Positions 37,044 to 51,188 of a DNA stretch of 64,000 nucleotides are shown piece after piece. Source of the stretch: Pardosa pseudoannulata (lineage: Eukaryota; Arthropoda; Arachnida; Araneae; Lycosidae); NCBI GenBank assembly GCA_032207245.1, contig CM063509.1, positions 951,774 to 1,015,773 of the forward strand. Reading direction: 5' to 3'. The notes beneath the pieces are model-generated. The model did not search any database. It was not told where the DNA came from and worked only from the letters and a program-made list of their open reading frames with translations. A program made the position numbers and the translations under genes. How positions within the stretch are numbered: position 1 is the stretch's first letter; every line of letters begins with the position of its first letter.

Positions 37044-40000
37044 TTTGTAGTTGAATTTTGCGAATTTTCCGCTGTTTTCGGAAATATACACAAATAACTC
37101 CTCCATTTTCTGTTGAAACATTAAAAAATGCATATCACCGTGTAGGTCTTCTAAAGACGAAGAGGTTGATATTATATTTATTATAATTCATTCTGTTTAT
37201 AAGAGCAGAATCGCGAACGTGTAAATTTTCTGTTGTTGAATTTGCGAATTTTCCGCTGTTTTCGGAAATATACCCAAATAACTCCTCCATTTTCTGTTGA
37301 AACGTGGAACAATGCATATCACCGTGTAGATCTTTAAAGACGAAGATATTGATACTATATTTATTATAATTCATTCTGTTTATAAGAGCAGAATCGCGAA
37401 CGTGTAAATTTTCTGTAGTTGAATTTTGCGAATTTTCCGCTGTTTTCGGAAATATGTCAAAATAACTCCTCCATTTTCTGTTGAAACATGGAACAATGCA
37501 TATCACCGTGTAGGTCTTTTAAAGACGAAGAGATTGATACTATATTTATTATAATTCATTATGTTTATAAGAGCAGAATCGCGAACGTGTAAATTTTCTT
37601 TATTTTAATTTTGCGATTTTTCCGCTGTTTTCGGAAATATACCCAAATAACTCCTCCATTTTCTGTTGAAACATGGAACAATGCATATCACCGTGTAGGT
37701 CTTTTAAAAACGAAGTGACTGATACTATATTTATTATAATTCATTATGTTTATAAGAGCAGAATCGCGAACGTGTAAATTTTCTGTAGTTGAATTTTGCG
37801 AATTTTCCGCTGTTTTCGGAAATATACCCAAATAACTCCTCCATTTTCTGTTGAAACATGGAACAATGCATATCACCGTGTAGGTCTCTTAAAGACGAAG
37901 AGATTGATACTATATTTATTATAATTCATTATGTTTATAAGAGCAGAATCGCGAACGTGTAAATTTTCTGTAGTTGAATTTTGCAAATTTTCCGCTGTTT
38001 TCGGAAATATACCCAAATAACTCCTCCATTTTCTGTTGAAACATGGAACAATGCATATCACCGTGTAGGTCTTTTAAAGACGAAGAGATTGATACTATAT
38101 TTATTATAATTCATTATGTTTATAAGAGCAGAATCGCGAACGTGTAAATTTTCTTTATTTTAATTTTGCGATTTTTCCGCTGTTTTCGGAAATATACCCA
38201 AATAACTCCTCCATTTTCTGTTGAAACATGGAACAATGCATATCACCGTGTAGGTCTTTTAAAGACGAAGAGATTGATACTATATTTATTATAATTCATT
38301 CTGTTTATAAGAGCAGAATCGCGAAAGTGTAAATTTTCTGTAGTTGAATTTTGCGAATTTTCCGCTGTTTTCGGAAATATACCCAAATAACTCCTCCATT
38401 TTCTGTTGAAACATGGAACAATGCATATCACCGTGTAGGTCTCTTAAAGACGAAGAGATTGATACTATATTTATTATAATTCATTATGTTTATAAGAGCA
38501 GAATCGCGAACGTGTAAATTTTCTGTAGTTGAATTTTGCGAATTTTCCGTTGTTTTCGGAAATATACCCAAATAACTCCTCCATTTTCTGTTGAAACATG
38601 GAACAATGCATATCACCGTGTAGGTCTCTTAAAGACGAAGAGATTGATACTATATTTATTATAATTCATTCTGTTTATAAGAGCAGAATCGCGAAAGTGT
38701 AAATTTTCTGTAGTTGAATTTTGCAAATTTTCCGCTGTTTTCGGAAATATACCCAAATAACTCCTCCATTTTCTGTTGAAACATGGAACAATGCATATCA
38801 CCGTGTAGGTCTTTTAAAGACGAAGAGATTGATACTATATTTATTATAATTCATTCTTTTTATAAGAGCAGAATCGCGAACGTGTAAATTTTCTGTAGTT
38901 GAATTTTGCGAATTTTCCGCTGTTTTCGGAAATATACCCAAATAACTCCTCCATTTTCTGTTGAAACATGGAACAATGCATATCACCGTGTAGGTCTTTT
39001 AAAGACGAAGAGTTTGATACTATATTTTTTATAATTCATTATGTTTATAAGAGCAGAATCGCGAACGTGTAAATTTTCTGTAGTTGAATTTTGCGAATTT
39101 TCCGCTGTTTTCGGAAATATACCCAAATAACTCCTCCATTTTCTGTTGAAACATGGAACAATGCATATCACCGTGTAGGTCTTTAAAAACGAAGAGATTG
39201 ATACTATATTTATTATAATTCATTATGTTTATAAGAGCAGAATCGCGAACGTGTAAATTTTCTGTAGTTGATTTTTGCGAATTTTCCGCTGTTTTCGGAA
39301 ATATACCCAAATAACTCCTCCATTTTCTGTTGAAACATGGAACAATGCATATCGCCGTGTAGGTCTCTTAAAGACGAAGAGATTGATACTATATTTATTA
39401 TAATTCATTACGTTTATAAGAGCAGAATCGGGAACGTGTAAATTTTCTGTAGTTGAATTTTGCGAATTTTCCGCTGTTTTCGGAAAGATACCCAAATAAC
39501 TCCTCAATTTAATGTTGAAACATGGAACAATGCATATCACCGTGTAGGTCTTTTAAAGACGAAGAGATTGATACTATATTTATTATAATTCATTATGTTT
39601 ATAAGTGCAGAATCGCGAACGTGTAAATTTTCTTTATTTTAATTTTGCGATTTTTAAGCTGTTTTTGGAAATATACCCAAATAACACCTCAATTTAATGT
39701 TGAAACATGGAACAATGCATATCACCGTGTAGGTTTCTTAAAGACGAAGAGATTGATACTATATTTATTATAATTCATTATGTTTATAAGAGCAGAATCG
39801 CGAACGTGTAAATTTTCTGTAGTTGAATTTTGCGAATTTTCCGCTGTTTTCGGAAATATACCCAAATAACTCCTCCATTTTCTGTTGAAACATGGAACAA
39901 TGCATATCACCGTGTAGGTCGTTTAAAGACGAAGAGATTGATACTATATTTATTATAATTCATTCTGTTTATAAGAGCAGAATCGCGAACGTGTAAATTT

Positions 40001-41759
40001 TCTGTAGTTGAATTTTGCGAATTTTCCGCTGTTTTCGGAAATATACCCAAATAACTCCTCCATTTTTTGTTGAAACATGGAACAATGCATATCACCGTGT
40101 AGGTCTTTTAAAGACGAAGAGATTGATACTATATTTTTTATAATTCATTATGTTTATAAGAGCAGAATAGCGAACGTGTAAATTTTCTGTAGTTGAATTT
40201 TGCGAATTTTCCGCTGTTTTCGGAAAGATACCCAAATAAATCCTCCATTTTCTGTTGAAACATGGAACAATGCATATCACCGTGTAGGTCTTTAAAAAAC
40301 GAAGAGATTGATACTATATTTATTATAATTCATTATGTTTATAAGAGCAGAATCGCGAACGTGTAAATTTTCTGTAGTTGAATTTTGCGAATTTTCAGCT
40401 GTTTTCGGAAATATACCCAAATAACTCCTCCATTTTCTGTTGAAACATGGAACAATGCATATCACCGTGTAGGTCTTTTAAAGACGAAGAGATTGATACT
40501 ATATTTATTATAATTCATTATGTTTATAAGAGCAGAATCGCGAACGTGTAAATTTTCTTTATTTTAATTTTGCGAATTTTCCGCTGTTTTCGGAAATATA
40601 CCCAAATAACTCCTCCATTTTCTGTTGAAACATGGAACAATGCATATCTCCGTGTAGGTCTTTTAAAGACGAAGAGATTGATACTATATTTATTATAATT
40701 CATTATGTTTATAAGAGCAGAATCGCGAACGTGTAAATTTTCTGTAGTTGAATTTTGCGAATTTTCCGCTGTTTTCGGAAATATACCCAAATAACTCCTC
40801 CATTTTCTGTTGAAACATGGAACAATGCATATCACCGTGTAGGTCTTTTAAAGACGAAGAGATTGATACTATATTTATTATAATTTATTCTGTTTATAAG
40901 AGCAGAATCGCGAACGTGTAAATTTTCTGTAGTTGAATTTTGCGAATTTTCCGCTGTTTTCTGAAATATACCCAAATAAATCCTCCATTTTCTGTTGAAA
41001 CATGGAACAATGCATATCACCGTGTAGGTCTTTTAAAGACGAAGAGTTTGATACTATATTTATTATAATTCATTCTGTTTATAAGAGCAGAATCGCGAAC
41101 GTGTAAATTTTCTGTAGTTGAATTTTGCGAATTTTCCGCTGTTTTCGGAAATATGTCAAAATAACTCCTCCATTTTCTGTTGAAACATGGAACAATGCAT
41201 ATCACCGTGTAGGTCTTTTAAAAACGAAGAGATTGATACTATATTTATTATAATTCATTATGTTTATAAGAGCAGAATCGCGAACGTGTAAATTTTCTGT
41301 AGTTGAATTTTGCGAATTTTCCGCTGTTTTCGGAAATATACATAAATAACTCCTCCATTTTCTGTTGAAACATGGAACAATGCATATCACCGTGTAGGTC
41401 TTTTAAAGACGAACAGATTGATACTATATTTTTTATAATTCATTCTGTTTATAAGAGCAGAATCGCGAAAGTGTAAATTTTCTGTAGTTGAATTTTGCGA
41501 ATTTTCCGCTGTTTTCGGAAATATACCTGAATAACTCCTCCATTTTCTGTTGAAACATGGAACAATGCATATCACCGTGTAGGTCTTTTAAAGACGAAGA
41601 GATTGATACTATATTTATTATAATTCATTATGTTTATAAGAGCAGAATCGCGAACGTGTAAATTTTCTGTAGTTGAATTTTGCGAATTTTCCGCTGTTTT
41701 CGGAAATATACCCAAATAACTCCTCCATTTTCTGTTGAAACATGGAACAATGCATATCA

Positions 41760-44700
41760 CCGTGTAGGTCTTTTAAAGACGAAGAGATTGATACTATATT
41801 TATTATAATTCATTATGTTTATAAGAGCAGAATCGCGAACGTGTAAATTTTCTTTATTTTAATTTTGCAATTTTTCCGCTGTTTTTGAAAATATACCCAA
41901 ATAACACCTCAATTTAATGTTGAAACATGGAACAATGCATATCACCGTGTAGGTCTTTTAAAGACGAAGAGATTGATACTATATTTATTATAATTCATTC
42001 TGTTTATAAGAGCAGAATCGCGAACGTGTAAATTTTCTGTAGTTGAATTTTGCGAATTTTCCGCTGTTTTCTGAAATATACCCAAATAACTCCTCCATTT
42101 TCTGTTGAAACATGGAACAATGCATATCACCGTGTAGGTCTTTTAAAGACGAAGAGATTGATACTATATTTATTATAATTCATTCTGTTTATAAGAGCAG
42201 AATCGCCAACGTGTGAATTTTCTGTAGTTGAATTTTGCGAATTTTCCGCTGTTTTCGGAAATATACCCAAATAACTCCTCCATTTTCTGTTGAAACATGG
42301 AACAATGCATATCACCGTGTAGGTCTTTTAAAGACGAAGAGATTGATACTATATTTATTATAATTCATTCTGTTTATAAGAGCAGAATCGCGAACGTGTA
42401 AATTTTCTGTAGTTGAATTTTGCGAATTTTCCGCTGTTTTCGGAAATATACCCAAATAACTCCTCCATTTTCTGTTGAAACATGGAACAATGCATATCAC
42501 CGTGTAGGTCTTTTAAAGACGAAGAGATTGATACTATATTTATTATAATTCATTATGTTTATAAGAGCAGAATCGCGAACGTGTAAATTTTCTGTAGTTG
42601 AATTTTGCGAATTTTCCGCTGTTTTCGGAAATATACCCAAATAACTCCTAAATTTTCTGTTGAAACATGGAACAATGCATATCACCGTGTAGGTCTTTTA
42701 AAGACGAAGAGATTGATACTATATTTATTATAATTCATTATGTTTATAAGAGCAGAATCGCGAACGTGTAAATTTTCTGTAGTTGAATTTTTCGAATTTT
42801 CCGCTGTTTTCGGAAATATACCCAAATAACTCCTCCATTTTCTGTTGAAACATGGAACAATGCATATCACCGTGTAGGTCTTTTAAAGACGAAGAGATTG
42901 ATACTATATTTATTATAATTCATTATGTTTATAAGTGCAGAATCGCGAACGTGTAAATTTTCTTTATTTTAATTTTGCGATTTTTCCGCTGTTTTTGGAA
43001 ATATACCCAAATAACACCTCAATTTAATGTTGAAACATGGAACAATGCATATCACCGTGTAGGTCTTTTAAAGACGAAGAGATTGATACTATATTTATTA
43101 TAATTCATTCTGTTTATAAGAGCAGAATCGCGAACGTGTAAATTTTCTGTAGTTGAATTTTGCGAATTTTCCGCTGTTTTCGGAAATATACCCAAATAAC
43201 TCCTCCATTTTCTGTTGAAACATGGAACAATGCATATCACCGTGTAGGTCTTTTAAAGACGAAGAGATTGATACTATATTTATTATAATTCATTATGTTT
43301 ATAAGAGCAGAATCGCGAACGTGTAAATTTTCTTTATTTTAATTTTGCGATTTTTCCGCTGTTTTTGGAAATATACCCAAATAACACCTCAATTTAATGT
43401 TGAAACATGGAACAATGCATATCACCGTGTAGGTCTCTTAAAGACGAAGAGATACTATATTTATTATAATTCATTCTGTTTATAAGAGCAGAAACGCGAA
43501 CGTGTAAATTTTCTGTAGTTGAATTTTGCGAATTTTCCGCTGTTTTCGGAAATATACCCAAATAACTCCTCCATTTTCTGTTGAAACATGGAACAATGCA
43601 TATCACCGTGTAGGTCTTTTAAAGACGAAGAGATTGATACTATATTTATTATAATTCATTATGTTTATAAGAGCAGAATCGCGAACGTGTAAATTTTCTT
43701 TATTTTAATTTTGCGATTTTTCCGCTGTTTTTGGAAATATACCCAAATAACACCTCAATTTAATGTTGAAACATGGAACAATGCATATCACCGTGTAGGT
43801 CTTTTAAAGACGAAGAGATTGATACTATATTTATTATAATTCATTCTGTTTATAAGAGCAGAATCACGAACGTGTGAATTTTCTGTAGTTGAATTTTGCG
43901 AATTTTCCGCTGTTTTCGGAAATATACATAAATAACTCCTCCATTTTCTGTTGAAACATGGAACAATGCATATCACCGTGTAGGTCTTTTAAAGACGAAG
44001 AGATTGATACTATATTTATTATAATTCATTATGTTTATAAGAGCAGAATCGCGAACGTGTAAATTTTCTTTATTTTAATTTTGCGATTTTTCCGCTGTTT
44101 TTGGAAATATACCCAAATAACTCCTTCATTTTCTGTTGAAACATGGAACAATGCATATCACCGTGTAGGTCTTTTAAAGACGAAGAGATTGATACTATAT
44201 TTATTATAATTCATTCTGTTTATAAGAGCAGAATCGCGAACGTGTAAATTTTCTGTAGTTGAATTTTGCGAATTTTTCCGCTGTTTTCGGAAATATACCC
44301 AAATAACTCCTCCATTTTCTGTTGAAACATGGAACAATGCATATCACCGTGTAGGTCTTTTAAAGACGAAGAGATTGATACTATATTTATTATAATTCAT
44401 TATGTTTATAAGTGCAGAATCGCGAACGTGTAAATTTTCTTTATTTTAATTTTGCGATTTTTCCGCTGTTTTTGGAAATATACCTAAATAACACCTCAAT
44501 TTAATGTTGAAACATGGAACAATGCATATCACCGTGTAGGTCTCTTAAAGACGAAGAGATTGCTACTATATTTATTATAATTCATTCTGTTTATAAGAGC
44601 AGAATCGCGAACGTGTGAATTTTCTGTAGTTGAATTTTGTGAATTTTCCGCTGTTTTCGGAAATATACCCAAACAACTCCTCCATTTTCTGTTGAAACAT

Positions 44701-46950
44701 GGAACAATGCATATCACCGTGTAGGTCTTTTAAAGACGAAGAGATTGATACTATATTTATTATAATTCATTCTGTTTATAAGAGCAGAATCACGAACGTG
44801 TGAATTTCTGTAGTTGAATTATGCGAATTTTCCGCTGTTTTCGGAAATATACCCAAATAACTCCTCCATTTTCTGTTGAAACATGGAACAATGCATATCA
44901 CCGTGTAGGTCTTTTAAAGACGAAGAGATTGATACTATATTTATTATAATTCATTATGTTTATAAGTGCAGAATCGCGAACGTGTAAATTTTCTTTATTT
45001 TAATTTTGCGATTTTTCCGCTGTTTTTGGAAATATACCCAAATAACACCTCAATTTAATGTTGAAACATGGAACAATGCATATCACCGTGTTGGTCTCTT
45101 AAAGACGAAGAGATTGATACTATATTTATTATAATTCATTCTGTTTATAAGAGCAGAATCGCGAAAGTGTAAATTTTCTGTAGTTGAATTTTGCGAATTT
45201 TCCGCTGTTTTCGGAAATATACCCAAATAACTCCTCCATTTTCTGTTGAAACATGGAACAATGCATATCACCGTGTAGGTCTTTTAAAGACGAAGAGATT
45301 GATACTATATTTATTATAATTCATTATGTTTATAAGTGCAGAAACGCGAACGAGTAAATTTTTTTATTTTAATTTTGCGATTTTTCCGCTGTTTTTGGAA
45401 ATATACCCGAATAACACCTCAATTTAATGTTGAAACATGGAACAATGCATATCACCGTGTAGGTCTCTTAAAGACGAAGAGATTGATACTATATTTATTA
45501 TAATTCATTCTGTTTATAAGAGCAGACTCACGAACGTGTGAATTTTCTGTAGTTGAATTTTGCGAATTTTCCGCTGTTTTCGGAAATATACCCAAATAAC
45601 TCCTCCATTTTCTGTTGAAACATGGAACAATGCATATCACCGTGTAGGTCTTTTAAAGACGAAGAGATTGATACTATATTTATTATAATTCATTCTGTTT
45701 ATAAGAGCAGAATCACGAACGTGTGAATTTTCTGTAGTTGAATTTTGCGAATTTTCCGCTGTTTTCGGAAATATACCCAAATAACTCCTCCATTTTCTGT
45801 TGAAACATGGAACAATGCATATCACCGTGTAGGTCTTTTAAAGACGAAGAGATTGATACTATATTTATTATAATTCATTATGTTTATAAGTGCAGAATCG
45901 CGAACGTGTAAATTTTCTTTATTTTAATTTTGCGATTTTTCCGCTGTTTTTGGAAATATACCCAAATAACACCTCAATTTAATGTTGAAACATGGAACAA
46001 TGCATATCACCGTGTAGGTCTCTTAAAGACGAAGAGACTGATACTATATTTATTATAATTCATTCTGTTTATAAGAGCAGAATCGCGAACGTGTGAATTT
46101 TCTGTAGTTGAATTTTGCGAATTTTCCGCTGTTTTCGGAAATATACCTAAATAACTCCTCCATTTTCTGTTGAAACATGGAACAATGCATATCACCGTGT
46201 AGGTCTTTTAAAGACGAAGAGATTGATACTATATTTATTATAATTCATTCTGTTTATAAGAGCAGAATCGCGAACGTGTAAATTTTCTTTATTTGAATTT
46301 TGCGAATTTTCCGCTGTTTTTGGAAATATACCCAAATAACACCTCAATTTAATGTTGAAACATGGAACAATGCATATCACCGTGTAGGTCTTTTAAAGAC
46401 GAAGAGATTGATACAATATTTATTATAATTCATTCTGTTTATAAGAGCAGAATCGCGAACGTGTAAATTTTCTGTAGTTGAATTTTGCGAATTTTCCGCT
46501 GTTTTCGGAAATATACCCAAATAACCCCTCCATTTTCTGTTGAAACATGGAACAATGCATATCACCGTGTAGGTCTTTTAAAGACGAAGAGATTGATACT
46601 ATATTTATTATAATTCATTCTGTTTATAAGAGCAGAATCACGAACGTGTGAATTTTCTGTAGTTGAATTTTGCGAATTTTCCGCTGTTTTCGGAAATATA
46701 CCCAAATAACTCCTCCATTTTCTGTTGAAACATGGAACAATGCATATCACCGTGTAGGTCTTTTAAAGACGAAGAGATTGATACTATATTTATTATAATT
46801 CATTATGTTTATAAGAGCAGAATCGCGAACGTGTAAATTTTCTTTATTTTAATTTTGCGATTTTTCCGCTGTTTTTGGAAATATACCCAAATAACACCTC
46901 AATTTAATGTTGAAACATGGAACAATGCATATCACCGTGTAGGTCTTTTA
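41760..46950 (-). repeat. A1/A2 higher-order region, including a 370-bp dimer run
   Basis: The A2 marker tctttatttt occurs at 42961, 43331, 43697, 44067 and 44438. That is every second monomer: 370 bp, with 366 explained by a 4-bp deletion and 371 by a 1-bp gain. It then continues at spacings of two or three monomers to about 46845. The intervening A1 copies often carry atcacgaacgtgtgaatttt, a variant shared with the plus-oriented A blocks at 12.7-20.1 kb. Confidence 0.85.
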
Positions 46951-49235
46951 AAGACGAAGAGATTGATACTATATTTATTATAATTCATTCTGTTTATAAG
47001 AGCAGAATCACGAAAGTGTGAATTTTCTGTAGTTGAATTTTGCGAATTTTCCGCTGTTTTCGGAAATATACCCAAATAACTCCTCCATTTTCTGTTGAAA
47101 CATGGAACAATGCATATCACCGTGTAGGTCTTTTAAAGACAAAGAGATTGATACTATATTTATTATAATTCATTATGTTTATAAGAGCAGAATCACGAAC
47201 GTGTAAATTTTCTGTAGTTGAATTTTGCGAATTTTCCGCTGTTTTCGGAAATATACCTAAATAACTCCTCCATTTTCTGTTGAAACATGGAACATTGCAT
47301 ATCACCGTGTAGGTCTTTTAAAGACGAAGAGTTTGATACTATATTTATTATAATTCATTCTGTTTATAAGAGCAGAATCGCGAACGTGTAAATTTTCTGT
47401 AGTTGAATTTTGCGAATTTTCCGCTTTTTTCGGAAATATACCCAAATAACTCCTCCATTTTCTGTTGAAACATGGATTAATGCATATCACCGTGTAGGTC
47501 TTTTAAAGACGAAGAGATTGATACTATATTTATTATAATTCATTCTGTTTATAAGAGCAGAATCGCGAACGTGTAAATTTTCTGTAGTTGAATTTTGCGA
47601 ATTTTCCGCTTTTTTCGGAAATATACCCAAATAACTCCTCCATTTTCTGTTGAAACATGGATTAATGCATATCACCGTGTAGGTCTTTTAAAGACGAAGA
47701 GATTGATACTATATTTATTATAATTCATTCTGTTTATAAGAGCAGAATCGCGAAAGTGTAAATTTTCTGTAGTTGAATTTTGCGAATTTTCCGCTGTTTT
47801 CGGAAATATACCCAAATAACTCCTCCATTTTCTGTTGAAACATGGAACAATGCATATCACCGTGTAGGTCTTTTAAAGACGAAGAGATTGATACTATATT
47901 TATTATAATTCATTATGTTTATAAGAGCAGAATCGCGAACGTGTAAATTTTCTGTAGTTGAATTTTGCGAATTTTCCGCTGTTTTCGGAAATATACCCAA
48001 ATAACTCCTTCTGTTGAAACATGGAACAATGCATATCAGCGTGTAGGTCTTTTAAAGACGAAGAGATTGATACTATATTTATTATAATTCATTATGTTTA
48101 TAAGAGCAGAATCGCGAACGTGTAAATTTTCTGTAGTTGAATTTTGCGAATTTTCCGCTGTTTTTGGAAATATACCCAAATAACTCCTCCATTTTCTGTT
48201 GAAACATGGAACAATGCATATCACCGTGTAGGTCTCTTAAAGACGTAGATATTGATACAATATTTATTATAATTCATTCTGTTTATAAGAGCAGAATCGC
48301 GAACGTGTAAATTTTCTGTAGTTGAATTTTGCGAATTTTCCGCTGTTTTCGGAAATATACCCAAATAACTCCTCCATTTTCTGTTGAAACATGGAACAAT
48401 GCATATCACCGTGTAGGTCTTTTAAAGACGAAGAGATTGATACTATATTTATTATAATTCATTATGTTTATAAGAGCAGAATCGCGAACGTGTAAATTTT
48501 CTGTAGTTGAATTTTGCGAATTTTCCGCTGTTTTCGGAAATATACCCAAATAACTCCTCCATTTTCTGTTGAAACATGGAACAATGCATATCACCGTGTA
48601 GGTCTTTAAAAAACGAAGAGATTGATACTATATTTATTATAATTCATTATGTTTATAAGAGCAGAATCGCGAACGTGTAAATTTTCTGTAGTTGAATTTT
48701 GCGAATTTTCCGCTGTTTTTCGGAAATATACCCAAATAACTCCTCCATTTTCTGTTGAAACATGGAACAATGCATATCACCGTGTAGGTCTTTTAAAGAC
48801 GAAGAGATTGATACTATATTTATTATAATTCATTATGTTTATAAGAGCAGAATCGCGAACGTGTAAATTTTCTGTAGTTGAATTTTGCGAATTTTCCGCT
48901 GTTTTCGGAAATATACAAATAACTCCTCCATTTTCTGTTGAAACATGGAACAATGCATATCACCGTGTAGGTCTTTTAAAGACGAAGAGATTGATACTAT
49001 ATTTATTATAATTCATTATGTTTATAAGAGCAGAATCGCGAATGTCTAAATTTTCTGTAGTTGAATTTTGCGAATTTTCCGCTGTTTTCGGAAATATACC
49101 CAAATAACTCCTCCATTTTCTGTTGAAACATGGAACAATGCATATCACCGTGTAGGTCTTTTAAAAACGAAGTGACTGATACTATATTTATTATAATTCA
49201 TTATGTTTATAAGAGCAGAATCGCGAACGTGTAAA

Positions 49236-49252
49236 TTTTCTATAGTTGTTTG
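49236..49252 (-). repeat. Second variant A monomer with the same 10-bp insertion
   Basis: The insertion has the same sequence and monomer position as the copy at 27165, but is about 22 kb away. Shared descent is far more likely than two independent events. The same monomer also carries the gaagtgactgat variant. Confidence 0.8.
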
Positions 49253-50159
49253 TAGTTGAATTTTGCGAATTTTCCGCTGTTTTCGGAAATATACCCAAAT
49301 AACTCCTCCATTTTCTGTTGAAACATGGAACAATGCATATCACCGTGTAGGTCTTTTAAAGACGAAGAGATTGATACTATATTTATTATAATTCATTATG
49401 TTTATAAGAGCAGAATCGCGAACGTGTAAATTTTCTGTAGTTGAATTTTGCGAATTTTCCGCTGTTTTCGGAAATATACCCAAATAACTCCTCCATTTTC
49501 TGTTGAAACATGGAACAATGCATATCACCGTGTAGGTCTTTTAAAGACGAAGAGATTGATACTATATTTATTATAATTCATTCTGTTTATAAGAGCAGAA
49601 TCGCGAACGTGTAAATTTTCTGTAGTTGAATTTTGCGAATTTTCCGCTTTTTTCGGAAATATACCCAAATAACTCCTCCATTTTCTGTTGAAACATGGAA
49701 CAATGCATATCACCGTGTAGGTCTTTTAAAGACGAAGAGATTGATACTATATTTATTATAATTCATTCTGTTTATAAGAGCAGAATCGCGAACGTGTAAA
49801 TTTTCTGTAGTTGAATTTTGCGAATTTTCCGCTGTTTTCGGAAATATACCCAAATAACTCCTCCATTTTCTGTTGAAACATGGAACAATGCATATCACCG
49901 TGTAGGTCTTTTAAAGACGAAGAGATTGATACTATATTTATTATAATTCATTATGTTTATAAGAGCAGAATCGCGAACGTGTAAATTTTCTGTAGTTGAA
50001 TTTTGCGAATTTTCCGCTGTTTTCGGAAATATACCCAAATAACTCCTCCATTTTCTGTTGAAACATGGATTAATGCATATCAGCGTGTAGGTCTCTTAAA
50101 GACGAAGAGATTGATACTATATTTATTATAATTCATTATGTTTATAAGAGCAGAATCGC

Positions 50160-50440
50160 GAACGTGTAAATTTTCTTTATTTTAATTTTTCGATTTTTCC
50201 GTTGTTTTAGGAAATATACACAAATAACTCCTCAATTTAATGTTGAAACATGGAACAATGCATATCACCGTGTAGGTCTCTTAAAGACGTAGATACTGAT
50301 ACAATATTTATTATAATTCATTCTGTTTATAAGAGCAGAAACACGAAAGTGTAAATTTTCTGTAGTTGAATTTTGCGAATTTTCCGCTGTTTTCGGAAAT
50401 ATACCTAAATAACTCCTTCATTTTCTGTTGAAACTTGGAA
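50160..50440 (-). repeat. Private-variant A pair, copy 1
   Basis: A monomer with ttttcgatttttccgttg and gttgttttaggaaatataca is followed by one with acgtagatactgatacaata. The same pair in the same order recurs near 56280-56420, about 33 monomers (6102 bp) away. The second marker alone also occurs at 52691. Confidence 0.75.
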
Positions 50441-51188
50441 CAATGCATATCACCGTGTAGGTTACTTAAAGACGAAGAGATTGATACTATATTTATTATA
50501 ATTCATTATGTTTATAAGAGCAGAATCGCGAACGTGTAAATTTTCTGTAGTTGAATTTTGCGAATTTTCCGCTTTTTTCACAAATATATTCAAATAACTT
50601 CTCCATTTTCTGCTGAAACATGGAACAATGCATATCACCGTGTAGGTCTTTAAAGACGAAGAGATTGATACTATATTTATTATAATTCATTATGTTTATA
50701 AGAGCAGAATCGCGAACGTGTAAATTTTCTGTAGTTGAATTTTGCGAATTTTCCGCTGTTTTCGGAAATATACCCAAATAACTCCTCCATTTTCTGTTGA
50801 AACATGGAACATTGCATATCACCGTGTAGGTCTTTTATAGACGAAGATTTTGATACTATATTTATTATAATTCATTATGTTTATAAGAGCAGAATCGCGA
50901 ACGTGTAAATTTTCTGTAGTTGAATTTTGCGAATTTTCCGCTGTTTTCCGAAATATACCCAAATAACTCCTCCATTTTCTGTTGAAACATGGAACAATGC
51001 ATATCACCGTGTAGGTCTTTTAAAGACGAAGAGATTGATACTATATTTATTATAATTCATTATGTTTATAAGAGCAGAATCGCGAACGTGTAAATTTTCT
51101 GTAGTTGAATTTTGCGAATTTTCCGCTGTTTTCGGAAATATACCCAAATAACTCCTCCATTTTCTATTGACACATGGAACAATGCATA

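Noticed and set aside
36881..37133. Lysine-rich frame near the poly-T tract
   Set aside because: It is the translation of the poly-A/T tract within a satellite monomer, not a protein.
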